A stretch of 64,000 bases of DNA from Bacillota bacterium (GTDB taxonomy: Bacteria > Bacillota > Clostridia > Lachnospirales > Cellulosilyticaceae). Location of the stretch: positions 30,469 through 94,468 of the forward strand of contig JAEYPM010000077.1 in the NCBI GenBank assembly GCA_023410675.1. The letters run 5' to 3'. Below, piece after piece: positions 16,610 to 25,142 of the stretch. Position 1 is the first letter of the stretch; each line of letters begins with the position of its first letter. A program made the translations under genes and the position numbers. Under the pieces are notes generated by a model that searched no databases, was not told the DNA's origin, and saw only the letters and a list, made by a program, of their open reading frames with translations.

Positions 16610-19036
16610 CTAAATGATTACTAATATCCCATCATCTTCTAGTAACCTTCCTAATACTTTAAGATCAAATACACCATAACCATAAGTTGGATTAGGATAC
16701 ACACCATCTCCTATTTGAGAAATTCGGCTTAATAGCACGCTGTTAATGACTAACGAATTAGGCAAAGGGAATATATTTTCATCTGCATATTTACTAAATA
16801 GCGTTGCCACTACTCCCGTGATAATACTAGCAGCAGGTATCGTACCTGTTATACTAACCCATTCATTCATGAAGCAAGGTGCAATAACATGACTCACGTT
16901 GGTTAAAAAGTCCGGTTTTTCTCTATTATCTCTAGTAAAACCTCTGCCTGTACTAATAACAGGCACCATATTATTTTGATCATATCCACCCACAACAATG
17001 ATTGACTTAATACATGCTGTAGACCCTATACTTGTAAATGCATCACTTGGACTTAGTGTTATAAATTCATTAAGCTCTTTTTGTGATATCCACAAGTCTG
17101 TTTTGCTTACCCGTGAGGTATCGGTATTAAACACCATACGCCAATTCCCTACATATGGGTTCTCAAACCTAAATAGCATTCTAACCGAACCATTTAGAGG
17201 ACTAATCCTGTATCCACTTGTATAAATTGTTGTTCCCCCTAGATTCGTAACATCAATTGCTTTTAGATTGATAGGGCTTGATGATATATTTTTAGGAGGA
17301 TATAATGATACATCAATTAAATTAGGGAAGTCTTGATAGAGTATTCCCACAACATTCTGATTTGTCCTTTGTACATCAATATTAATTGTTGCTATGCCAC
17401 TGCTTGATGGCACTATGTCACTATGATGCATTTTATCAGCCTCATCGCCGGCTGGAGCTATAATAGCAACGCCTGCCTGAGTAGCCAGTACCTGTAAAAT
17501 AGCATAAAGTGGCACTGTTCCGTCATGGGGATCAAGATTTGTATTAAAAGGAATACAGATTACTAATGGTTTTTTTGCCTGTGCTGCAAATGTCATCAGT
17601 TTAATAACACCAATTAAGACATCAGCTATACTTACAGCATATTTGCTTGGCATTCCTCCAAATATTCTCTGCATCTTCTCAGATGCTGGCTGAATCTTTG
17701 CTACCAAAAACTCAGATTCTGTTGCAATAGTGTGGTAATTTGGCTCTGATGAGCTTCCTCCTGCTAAAGCTAACATCATGGTACTCATACTTTGTGCCTC
17801 TGGAAGTGGAATACGGCTCCCTGGGTTTTCGCTCGTTAGTTCACTATCTACGTCTTCTTTATAGTAGGAATTTCCTTCATCCGCCTTTATTTGATTCCAA
17901 ATATAAGCAATTCTTGTCTTGCCATCAGGCGTTTTAAGCACCTTTTGTGTATAGTCAACATCATCTACAGAAACAACCCCAATATATACATCTTTTCCCT
18001 TATACTTTAAATCTTCTGAAGTGAACTGATAAGAAAAACCTGAGTTATTAATGATCTTCTCACAGCGTGGATGACTTAAAATAGGAATATAATAGGGGTA
18101 AGTTACATCATACTTAAGCTCATCGCTTAATTCATCAAACATTTTCTTTTTCCCATATAGCATGCCATAGCCGCCAATAAGTGGTACATGACTTAATCCT
18201 AATTTTGTGTATTCCTCTGGACTTCTATAACTACTTGTAGCAAGCACAACGTATATTTCCTCTTCTTCATCTATAGTGTCATAAAATACATTCCCTACAT
18301 ACAATGATCTTGATTGTCTTAGTCCCTTGCCTATCTCTTCTAACTCCATCTTGTTATTTATTGCGTCTATAAATGGCTTAACCTTTTTTATTGCATCGTT
18401 AAGATTTTCATCTAAATAAATAGCCTTATCTATGTAAAATTCATGCTTTCTTGCGAAAGATTTATAATCCTTTATTTTTTGTGATTGCGTTTTTTTAACA
18501 ATAAGGATCCCTTTAAGTTTATCTAAATACTCACTTATAACTTTATTGGTTAAACTTCTAAAGCGATAGCGTTCATCATCAATATAAACGTTTGCATAAA
18601 TAATGGCAGGCTTAGATTGACAGGTAACAAAATGACATAAAAAACGAATGCACTGAATATATTTTACAGCATCTGCTTTATTATCAAAATTGTAGCAGTG
18701 TACCCATCTATATTTATTGGCATCTTTACTTTTATTAAGCCTTTTTAACGTGTGTGTCCCCATATTATATGTAGCATCAATTCTACTATCTTTATGCAAT
18801 GCTCCTATTGTAATGAGTAACATATTGTCATTTAAAACATTTTGTCCTAACCCTTCTTCCTTACATAATTCAATTGGGAAATTAGGTTCAACATATTGGA
18901 TTCTTCTTTTTAGCCTTGCTAAATGCTGCTGATTGACATCAACGATTTTATAGGTTTCACTCAAATGATATATGGAGCTTGTATATTTTTTTAGGTACCT
19001 ATATCTACTTGCATCGTGCTGAACAATAACCTTCAT
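16610..19036 (-). CDS. subtilase-like pseudoprotease (S8/Csp-like), catalytically dead
   Basis: An 808-residue protein without signal peptide. Residues 345 to the end follow a Csp-type subtilisin fold: DGKTRIAYIWNQI (371-383) and a C-terminal YPNPTYGYGVFDLK. The three catalytic motifs are present in position but altered: the Asp motif reads IGVVSVDDVDYT (352-363) instead of xGIIDTGIDYT, HGTH is SMSTM (416-420), and GTSxAAP is GTIPAAS (731-737, Ile733 for Ser). The oxyanion Asn motif AGNEG is AGDEA. Residues 270-330 look like a second subtilase prodomain, and residues 1-65 like a first one. Csp proteins act in spore germination, and CspC and CspA of Clostridioides difficile are pseudoproteases, so a sensory or spore role is plausible. 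Confidence 0.78.
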   Translation of the reverse strand: MKVIVQHDASRYRYLKKYTSSIYHLSETYKIVDVNQQHLARLKRRIQYVEPNFPIELCKEEGLGQNVLNDNMLLITIGALHKDSRIDATYNMGTHTLKRLNKSKDANKYRWVHCYNFDNKADAVKYIQCIRFLCHFVTCQSKPAIIYANVYIDDERYRFRSLTNKVISEYLDKLKGILIVKKTQSQKIKDYKSFARKHEFYIDKAIYLDENLNDAIKKVKPFIDAINNKMELEEIGKGLRQSRSLYVGNVFYDTIDEEEEIYVVLATSSYRSPEEYTKLGLSHVPLIGGYGMLYGKKKMFDELSDELKYDVTYPYYIPILSHPRCEKIINNSGFSYQFTSEDLKYKGKDVYIGVVSVDDVDYTQKVLKTPDGKTRIAYIWNQIKADEGNSYYKEDVDSELTSENPGSRIPLPEAQSMSTMMLALAGGSSSEPNYHTIATESEFLVAKIQPASEKMQRIFGGMPSKYAVSIADVLIGVIKLMTFAAQAKKPLVICIPFNTNLDPHDGTVPLYAILQVLATQAGVAIIAPAGDEADKMHHSDIVPSSSGIATINIDVQRTNQNVVGILYQDFPNLIDVSLYPPKNISSSPINLKAIDVTNLGGTTIYTSGYRISPLNGSVRMLFRFENPYVGNWRMVFNTDTSRVSKTDLWISQKELNEFITLSPSDAFTSIGSTACIKSIIVVGGYDQNNMVPVISTGRGFTRDNREKPDFLTNVSHVIAPCFMNEWVSITGTIPAASIITGVVATLFSKYADENIFPLPNSLVINSVLLSRISQIGDGVYPNPTYGYGVFDLKVLGRLLEDDGILVII

Positions 19037-19109
19037 AGTTCACTTCCTTTTATATATCACTATAAAACAATAGCTCAAATACTTCAGTTATTTGAGCTCC
19101 TACATACTA

Positions 19110-19124
19110 TTTCTCTTAGGTGAA
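19110..19124 (-). repeat. second copy of the TTCACCTAAGAGAAA motif
   Basis: Identical to 12212-12226 on the same strand and at a similar distance (74-88 bases) upstream of the pseudoprotease gene start. Function unknown. Confidence 0.4.
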
Positions 19125-19302
19125 ATCATAGTCTAATCTATATAAACTTACTTAGTCTTACTATTATCTATTATTAATCCTATTCTTTAATTGACAGTTC
19201 TATGCCTATAAAAACTTAAGGCATATTTTATTAAGTTATGGCTCATTATAAATATATAACATTTGCACTAAAAATATTTGCTTAAAAAAAGGAGTTTTAC
19301 TC

Positions 19303-19614
19303 ATGAAAGTCAACGAATCGATTATGTGTCCCCACTGCCATCATGCACAGTTTACTGCAAAGTATGAAGCTACTTATGTTTATTCCTATAATATAGATAC
19401 ATCCAATACATCACAGTCTAATAGTGATGATACCCCTGCTCCTTTTTTGTTTGACAATAGAGAGCAAAAAGATTTCAAGCAATATATCGAATGTAATTAT
19501 TGCCATGCTAAATATCCTTGTACGTTTAGTCTAGATTCGGATCAGGTAAATTTCACTATCTTACAGAAGGCTATTCGAGCAAATCATACAGAAAACATCG
19601 AGTTTTGGGGATAA
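19303..19614 (+). CDS. small protein with two CxxC pairs, hypothetical
   Basis: A protein of 103 residues. The N-terminal CPHCHHAQF (residues 9-17) and a second pair in IECNYCHAKYPC (about 63-74) look like the two knuckles of a zinc ribbon, separated by a Ser/Asn/Asp-rich linker. There is no signal peptide. AAAGGAG lies 8 bases before the ATG and a hairpin follows the stop. I cannot name a family; a zinc-binding fold is inferred from the cysteines. It is divergent from the pseudoprotease gene. Confidence 0.65.
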   Translation: MKVNESIMCPHCHHAQFTAKYEATYVYSYNIDTSNTSQSNSDDTPAPFLFDNREQKDFKQYIECNYCHAKYPCTFSLDSDQVNFTILQKAIRANHTENIEFWG

Positions 19615-19617
19615 AAT

Positions 19618-19658
19618 AGAGCTTAAGCCTTATACCCTTATGTATAAGCTTAAGCTCT
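19618..19658. terminator. Rho-independent terminator
   Basis: AGAGCTTAAGC plus TTATAC pairs with GTATAA plus GCTTAAGCTCT (one bulged C) and is followed by ATTAAGT. It lies right after the stop of the small + gene and 44 bases before the end of the convergent GH26 gene. Confidence 0.8.
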
Positions 19659-19701
19659 ATTAAGTAAATTGATTAGCACATTGATTTTTGACATTATTGC
19701 T

Positions 19702-20673
19702 TTATAGATTAGGAAGCTTATCTAAGGTAATGACATAACTGCTTTGATAAGCTTTACACAACTCATCATTTTTCGTCCACTGCTCTGTCAAACAAAACTC
19801 ATTACTCCAAATCATAAACCAGCACCAGGGTATACGAGTTTTCTCTAGTTGACTTGCACTAGGCATAGTTCCCACCTCTCCTAATGCTGCTAATTTTTTT
19901 GCTGATGTAATCTGGATAAGCTCATAGTATTGTTCACTAAAATCTGTATGGGTATACTTTTCTAAGTATATATCTCTTGAAATAATATCAACTGTATCAT
20001 CGCCTGGGTATCCAGAAGGGAGATGTGAATTCCATACCCATATAAGATTATTTAAATGATGATAATGTGTATAGCGATCATACATAAGATTCCAAAGTTC
20101 TTTTGCTACTTCAGGTCCTTTTGAGCCCCACCAAAACCACGTGCCATCTGCCTCATGAAAAGGGCGCCATAAAATCGGAATGCTTTTTTGCTCAAATTTT
20201 TTGAGTTCACGAGCGATACAATCCATGTCTGAAAAAAAGGCTGATTGCTCAGGACTTCCCTCTATCAAAACCTTAGTTGCGTCAAAGTCAGTATTTTTTG
20301 CATAAAAGCTCTTATCTCGTCCACCTAAAGGTGAGAACCAATGCCAAGTGAAGGTAACTATTCCTTTTTTATTTAGTGCCCAATCCATGGCGTTTTCTAA
20401 AGTGCCCACATTTTCTCTTACTTCTATTAAACATTCCTCACTGGCATCATTATAATTAATATTCGGTGAGTAACCTAATAATTCAAAGCCACAAATAGCC
20501 GGTAGCTTTCCTGTTAGGTTTTGAATATGTTGGAGTTCTTTCTGTTCTCTCGTTTGCGTATGTTGCCCAGCTATAATACCCTTTCCTGATATTTCCTTAA
20601 GATATTGCATAAGTCTTATACATTCTTTAGAAGCGTTAGGATTTGTTAGCCCTATGTTTCTGTTTATGTCCAT
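19702..20673 (-). CDS. intracellular GH26 beta-mannanase/mannosidase
   Basis: A single glycoside hydrolase family 26 domain of 323 residues. The acid/base is Glu174 in LWRPFHEADGTWFWWG and the nucleophile is Glu266 in ALGEVG; the substrate-shaping WHWFSPLGG (110-118) is also present. GH26 enzymes cleave beta-1,4-mannans and mannooligosaccharides with retention. There is no signal peptide or carbohydrate-binding module, so it should act in the cytoplasm on imported oligosaccharides. It is downstream of a GH130 phosphorylase gene on the same strand (about 108-base gap), which supports a mannooligosaccharide pathway. AGGAGGAG precedes the ATG. Confidence 0.9.
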   Translation of the reverse strand: MDINRNIGLTNPNASKECIRLMQYLKEISGKGIIAGQHTQTREQKELQHIQNLTGKLPAICGFELLGYSPNINYNDASEECLIEVRENVGTLENAMDWALNKKGIVTFTWHWFSPLGGRDKSFYAKNTDFDATKVLIEGSPEQSAFFSDMDCIARELKKFEQKSIPILWRPFHEADGTWFWWGSKGPEVAKELWNLMYDRYTHYHHLNNLIWVWNSHLPSGYPGDDTVDIISRDIYLEKYTHTDFSEQYYELIQITSAKKLAALGEVGTMPSASQLEKTRIPWCWFMIWSNEFCLTEQWTKNDELCKAYQSSYVITLDKLPNL

Positions 20674-20710
20674 AATCTCCTCCTGTCATCTTCTTAGTTT
20701 CCTCTATTCC

Positions 20711-20746
20711 TTCTTATATTTCTTCTTATATTTCTTCTTATATTTC
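20711..20746. repeat. three tandem copies of a 12-bp repeat
   Basis: TTCTTATATTTC is repeated three times exactly (20711-20722, 20723-20734, 20735-20746) with a decayed fourth copy after it, in the gap between the GH130 and GH26 genes. It is a likely replication-slippage tract and may vary between strains. Confidence 0.9.
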
Positions 20747-20781
20747 TTTATTATATGTCTTTATTATAGTATAACTATAGC

Positions 20782-21798
20782 TTAAATTCTACCTTCCTCA
20801 GCATCACAGCCAATCTGTTCATTATGCTCTTTAATAAAACGGATGGTTTCATCTACAGTGGTATAAGCTAAAGCAACATATGTATCAGCCGCACCATAGT
20901 AAATAGCTATCCTTCCTGTTCTTGCATCTGTTAATGCAGCACAAGGGAAAACAACATTTGGAACGAATCCCCGCTCTTCGTACCACTCTTCGGGTGTAAG
21001 CATGATACTTCCAGATCTATATAATACCTTAGATGGACATTCTTTGTCTAAAAGGGCTCCACTCATAGAATAAACAAAACCATTACATGTTCCTGTAACA
21101 CCGTGATAAAAAAGCAGCCATCCTTCATCTGTTTCAATAGGGGTAGGCCCGCATCCAATCTTAATAGACTGCCACCAACCTAAACCACCTCTTTGCATAA
21201 CCATGCGATGCTCTCCCCAATATTTTAAATCTGGACTTTTGCTGAGCATAATATCACCAAAAGGCGTATGCCCATTATCACTTGGTCTAGATAGAATGAT
21301 GTACTTATTCCCTATCTTTTTAGGAAATAAGACACCATTTCTGTTAAAGGCTAAAAAAGGATTTTCAAGTCTTGTAAACACTTTAAAATCCTTTGTCTTA
21401 GCAAGTCCAATTGATGCACCATCAAAATCAGTGCACCAAATAATGTAATAGGTATCTTCTATTTTCACAAGTCTAGGATCATAGGCATAAAGAGGCTGAT
21501 ACGGTTTGCCCTCCTCATCTACGAAAGAAATCTTCTCTTTATCAAATTCCCAGTTAACACCATTCTTACTTCTTCCAATATAAAGATGTGGTCTTCCGTT
21601 AATCGTTTCTCCTCTAAATACACCTATAAAAGCATCTTCATAAGGAATAACTGCACTATTAAAAATTCTTGCTACCCCGTCTACTGGGTTACGTCTAATA
21701 ATAGGGTTCTCAGTATGTCTCCATACTGGCGATCTATAGTTTGTAGGCTTTTCTTGCCAGGGGATATTTTTTAACTCATTTCCTATAATTTTACTCAT
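20782..21798 (-). CDS. GH130 beta-1,4-mannooligosaccharide phosphorylase
   Basis: A 338-residue five-bladed propeller enzyme of glycoside hydrolase family 130. Marks are RIFNSAVIPYEDAFIGVFRG near residue 44, YDPRLVKIEDTYYIIW (about 103-118, with the catalytic Asp), the phosphate-binding HGHTPFGDIML region, and GAADTYVALAYTT near the C-terminus. The enzyme splits mannosyl bonds with phosphate to give mannose 1-phosphate. The length and the C-terminal motif fit subfamily GH130_2 (mannooligosaccharides) better than GH130_1 (mannosylglucose). It is paired with the GH26 gene downstream. A hairpin lies 43 bases upstream of the ATG. Confidence 0.88.
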   Translation of the reverse strand: MSKIIGNELKNIPWQEKPTNYRSPVWRHTENPIIRRNPVDGVARIFNSAVIPYEDAFIGVFRGETINGRPHLYIGRSKNGVNWEFDKEKISFVDEEGKPYQPLYAYDPRLVKIEDTYYIIWCTDFDGASIGLAKTKDFKVFTRLENPFLAFNRNGVLFPKKIGNKYIILSRPSDNGHTPFGDIMLSKSPDLKYWGEHRMVMQRGGLGWWQSIKIGCGPTPIETDEGWLLFYHGVTGTCNGFVYSMSGALLDKECPSKVLYRSGSIMLTPEEWYEERGFVPNVVFPCAALTDARTGRIAIYYGAADTYVALAYTTVDETIRFIKEHNEQIGCDAEEGRI

Positions 21799-21840
21799 GC
21801 AACCACACCTTTCTTTATTAGCCTTAAGACAATGATTTTT

Positions 21841-21882
21841 TAATAAGACTAATGAATACTATGGTATTCATTAGTCTTATTA
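21841..21882. other. 19-bp perfect hairpin in the GH130 leader
   Basis: 21841-21859 pairs perfectly with 21864-21882 around a TATG loop. It is 43 bases upstream of the GH130 start. On the minus strand it is followed by A-rich sequence, so it is not a terminator for that strand; it may be an mRNA-stabilising hairpin or an operator. The rest of 21799-22061 is AT-rich with no gene. Confidence 0.7.
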
Positions 21883-22061
21883 CATTTCTATGGTATAGTC
21901 CCTATAATAATAAATTTAATTTACTATAATTTTAGTTAAATTTAGGTTAATTATTGTTTTAATTTACTTAATTTTAAGTATAGTTTTTTACTTCGCACTT
22001 GTCAATAATCCTTTAATTTGTTCCTCATAAAGAAAAGTTCCTAATGAAAGACCAAATAAAG

Positions 22062-22092
22062 GGCAGGAAAAGGATACAATCCTTCTCCTGCC
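22062..22092 (-). terminator. Rho-independent terminator
   Basis: GGCAGGAAAAGGAT (22062-22075) pairs with ATCCTTCTCCTGCC (22079-22092); on the minus strand CTTTATTTGG follows. It lies 15 bases after the stop of the propeller protein gene. Confidence 0.8.
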
Positions 22093-22106
22093 TTCTTAAG
22101 CATCTA

Positions 22107-24074
22107 TTACTTAGCAATTTTTTCAATTAAATATTGTCCATTACCATCTTTTGATAATACAATAAGTTTACCATCTTCATAGGTTAAACTAATCACTTCT
22201 CCTTGGGTCTCATAAGTACCTATGTTACTAAAAGTTTGATAGTCATAGGCGTAAACACATTTTCCATATCCTGTATAGAAAGAATTATTTGCTAAATCAA
22301 ATGTAACATCTGTAAAAGGTTTATTAAGTCTAGTCACAAATGTCATATCTTGTTTTTGATTCTCTAAGCAATTAAATATAATTCCTGATCCATTAAAAAG
22401 GTATTTTCCATCAGGAGAAACTTCTATAAATGGTGTTAAATCATATTTCCCAAAATATGGCCAGTCAGTTGCTTTACCTTCAAATGTACCCTTAGATAAT
22501 TTATAGGCAGATAATCCTCTTGGATTCACATCTGTACTTACAGCATAAACTTTATCTAACTGTGGATTGTAGGCAATAAAGCTTTTGTGTCTTATTGACG
22601 CTGACGATGGAGCATTTACATCTTCTGCATATAACTTGATGGAAGTCCACTGTCCTGAACCTGAAGAGATAGCTACATATCCATTTTCATCTACGATAAT
22701 GTCAAATGGGTCAATATCAACGTCTATTTGCTGAGATTGTTTTGTATCTTCTGGAAGAACAACTGTAATAGCTCCTATTTGATCCACACTAGGTGATGAG
22801 TTATGAGACATCTTTAATGATGTCATAACTATAATATTATCCCATAAGGTGATACGTTCTGGTGGAAGGTTTTGAGGAACCTCGGTAATTTCATTGTCAT
22901 TATAGTTAATTATATACAGCTTAGAATTCGTTTTATCTGCAATATATACTTCTGGCACTTCAGGACTGAAGATGCTATCAGATATCGTCATGCTTGCAGG
23001 TAAATACATAACATCTGCTTCTGTATTTTCTCCATTTGATTCTCCTGAAACATTAATTCCTTCAATTACATATGTACCATTATCATACTTTGTAACTGAT
23101 ATAAGGTTTTGATCTTTGAAAAATAGATATTCTGGGTTTCCTTTCACTTTTACTGTTTTTAATTTATTAGATGTAATATAGTCATAAATATTAATGGTTT
23201 CTTTATCAGTGGCTGTATAAACAGTTTCAGAATACAAATCAAAAGCTATTGCATTAAAGGATTCATCTAGTGATCCAACATATTTCATATCGTTCTTAAC
23301 TGACGCATCACTCTTAAATATTGTTCCAGAATAGTTGTAGATATATTCTCCTTCTGGTGATAAGGCAAACTTATTCTTTAAAGGATAATCTCCATGATAT
23401 ATAGAATTATAGCCACCAGGATATGACTTCTCTACAAACTTGCCATCAGCTATGTTATAGGCATAGGCATCAATTGGTGACACTGCAGAAGTAAATGCAT
23501 ATATTCTATCCAGTGTTGGATGCATTTCAATAAAATCAGCATCATCAATGCCTGAATAGGCAACTTCTTCTTTAGATCTTAGTGAGTAGCTTTTCAATTT
23601 AGTATGTTGCCCTGATCCTGAAGAAATATAAATATAGCCATCTTTTACTGCTATATCGTAAGGATCAATAGCTACATCAAATTGATCAATAACTGAAAAT
23701 GACCTTAGGTCAACAACTGCAATAGCTCCTTCTTGGTCTTTATCAAATACATAAGCACTATGAGCTTTTTTCACCAGTGTAACATATAGCAAATTATCCT
23801 TAATAGTCATTCTTTCTGGCTTTATATCTAAGGAAATGCTTATGTCTTCACCTGTAGCATAATTTACTCTATGCACTTTTTTATTATCCATATCTGTTAA
23901 GTAGATATAGGAATTGCTTGAATCCATTAGTGCATCACTTGGCTTGTAACTTAATGTTACTGCTTGTACTTTTCCGTCTGTTACCGCAAAAAGGTTGATT
24001 TGGAAACTTGCCATTACCAATACAACCAAGATGATTGATAACATCCTGCTTAATGCTTTTCTTTTACCTTTCAT
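22107..24074 (-). CDS. secreted protein with two homologous beta-propeller halves
   Basis: A 655-residue exported protein. The N-terminus is a signal peptide (KRK, then a hydrophobic stretch to about residue 30). The rest is two similar halves of about 300 residues, probably propellers of YVTN/WD-like blades: IDPYDIAVKDGYIYISSGSG (about 137-156) matches IDPFDIIVDENGYVAISSGS in the second half, KPERMTIKDN matches PPERITLWDN, and a YNYSGTIF segment matches LFNGSGIIF. No anchor or sorting motif is seen at the C-terminus. GGGAGGG precedes the ATG. It has its own terminator. The ligand and role are unknown; proximity to the mannan genes may be chance. Confidence 0.75.
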   Translation of the reverse strand: MKGKRKALSRMLSIILVVLVMASFQINLFAVTDGKVQAVTLSYKPSDALMDSSNSYIYLTDMDNKKVHRVNYATGEDISISLDIKPERMTIKDNLLYVTLVKKAHSAYVFDKDQEGAIAVVDLRSFSVIDQFDVAIDPYDIAVKDGYIYISSGSGQHTKLKSYSLRSKEEVAYSGIDDADFIEMHPTLDRIYAFTSAVSPIDAYAYNIADGKFVEKSYPGGYNSIYHGDYPLKNKFALSPEGEYIYNYSGTIFKSDASVKNDMKYVGSLDESFNAIAFDLYSETVYTATDKETINIYDYITSNKLKTVKVKGNPEYLFFKDQNLISVTKYDNGTYVIEGINVSGESNGENTEADVMYLPASMTISDSIFSPEVPEVYIADKTNSKLYIINYNDNEITEVPQNLPPERITLWDNIIVMTSLKMSHNSSPSVDQIGAITVVLPEDTKQSQQIDVDIDPFDIIVDENGYVAISSGSGQWTSIKLYAEDVNAPSSASIRHKSFIAYNPQLDKVYAVSTDVNPRGLSAYKLSKGTFEGKATDWPYFGKYDLTPFIEVSPDGKYLFNGSGIIFNCLENQKQDMTFVTRLNKPFTDVTFDLANNSFYTGYGKCVYAYDYQTFSNIGTYETQGEVISLTYEDGKLIVLSKDGNGQYLIEKIAK

Positions 24075-24120
24075 ACTGTTTCCCTCCCATACAAACTCTA
24101 AATAAGTAAATTTAATATCG

Positions 24121-24186
24121 TTTCTCTTCTATTAAATTCACATACAATAACTTTAATTAATAAGTATGAATTTAATATAAAGAGAA
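24121..24186. other. imperfect inverted repeat between divergent genes
   Basis: 24121-24145 and 24162-24186 are near reverse complements (TCTCTTCTATTAAATTCA against TGAATTTAATATAAAGAGA), 47 bases upstream of the propeller gene start. It is the only structure I see in the 235-base gap before zupT. Confidence 0.45.
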
Positions 24187-24310
24187 AATTGTTTGAAGAT
24201 ATCTTTATTTCTCTCAGTGATTATATTCACGCGTATTATTTCAACTTTCTATAATGCCTAATAATTTTTTATATGTTAGAATACTATAGAGAAGGGAGGA
24301 TATAGCTATC

Positions 24311-25123
24311 ATGAATAATGTATTATTTGCTTTTGGACTAACTCTTTTTGCTGGATTATCTACAGGAATAGGAAGTGCTATCGCTTTTTTTTCTAAGAAA
24401 ACAAACACAAAATTTCTTTCCGTAAGCCTTGGATTTTCAGCTGGTGTCATGATTTATGTTTCTATGATTGAATTATTTGCAGATGCAAAATCTGTGCTTA
24501 CTTCAGAACTTGGCAATAAAAAGGGATACTTATTTACCGTTATAGGCTTTTTTGCTGGAATGCTTATTATAGCACTGATTGATAAACTAGTGCCTAGTAT
24601 GGAAAACCCTCATCAAATGCACAGAGTAGAAGAAATGGGAGAAAAAAATAGCTCTACCAAGCTACTTAGAATGGGATTATTTACAGCCTTAGCCGTAGCT
24701 ATTCATAATTTCCCTGAGGGCTTAGCTACCTTTGTTGCTTCACTTCAAGAGCCTTCTGTTGCTATTCCAATAGCAGTGGCTATTGCTATTCATAATATAC
24801 CTGAAGGTATTGCCATATCTGTTCCTGTTTACTATGCAACACAAGACAAAAAGAAAGCCTTCCTGTATTCTTTTTTATCTGGGCTTTCTGAACCTGTGGG
24901 AGCACTTGTTGGCTACCTTGTGTTTATGCCTTTTATCAATGACGCAGCATTTGACATCATATTAGGTATTATATTTGCTGCTATATCAGGAATCATGGTC
25001 TTTATATCCCTTGATGAGCTCTTACCTTCTGCCGAAGAATATGGAGAGCATCATCTTTCTATATATGGCCTTGTAGCAGGTATGGCTGTCATGGCAATAA
25101 GTTTATTACTATTTAATAGCTGA
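24311..25123 (+). CDS. zupT: ZIP-family metal (zinc) transporter ZupT
   Basis: An inner-membrane importer of Zn2+ and other divalent metals with eight predicted helices in 270 residues. The two metal-binding helices carry HNFPEGLATF (about residues 136-145) and HNIPEGIAIS (about 161-170), which are the signatures of the bacterial ZupT/GufA group. The N-terminal TGIGSAIAFFSKKTNTKFL and the EPVGAL motif also fit ZupT. GGGAGG lies before the ATG. The nitroreductase gene follows after 19 bases with its own ribosome-binding site, so the two are probably co-transcribed. Confidence 0.93.
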   Translation: MNNVLFAFGLTLFAGLSTGIGSAIAFFSKKTNTKFLSVSLGFSAGVMIYVSMIELFADAKSVLTSELGNKKGYLFTVIGFFAGMLIIALIDKLVPSMENPHQMHRVEEMGEKNSSTKLLRMGLFTALAVAIHNFPEGLATFVASLQEPSVAIPIAVAIAIHNIPEGIAISVPVYYATQDKKKAFLYSFLSGLSEPVGALVGYLVFMPFINDAAFDIILGIIFAAISGIMVFISLDELLPSAEEYGEHHLSIYGLVAGMAVMAISLLLFNS

Positions 25124-25142
25124 ATAAGAAAGGAAAACATTT

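Noticed and set aside
20711..20746. CRISPR-like repeat
   Set aside because: The 12-bp units are directly adjacent with no spacers, so it is a simple tandem repeat.
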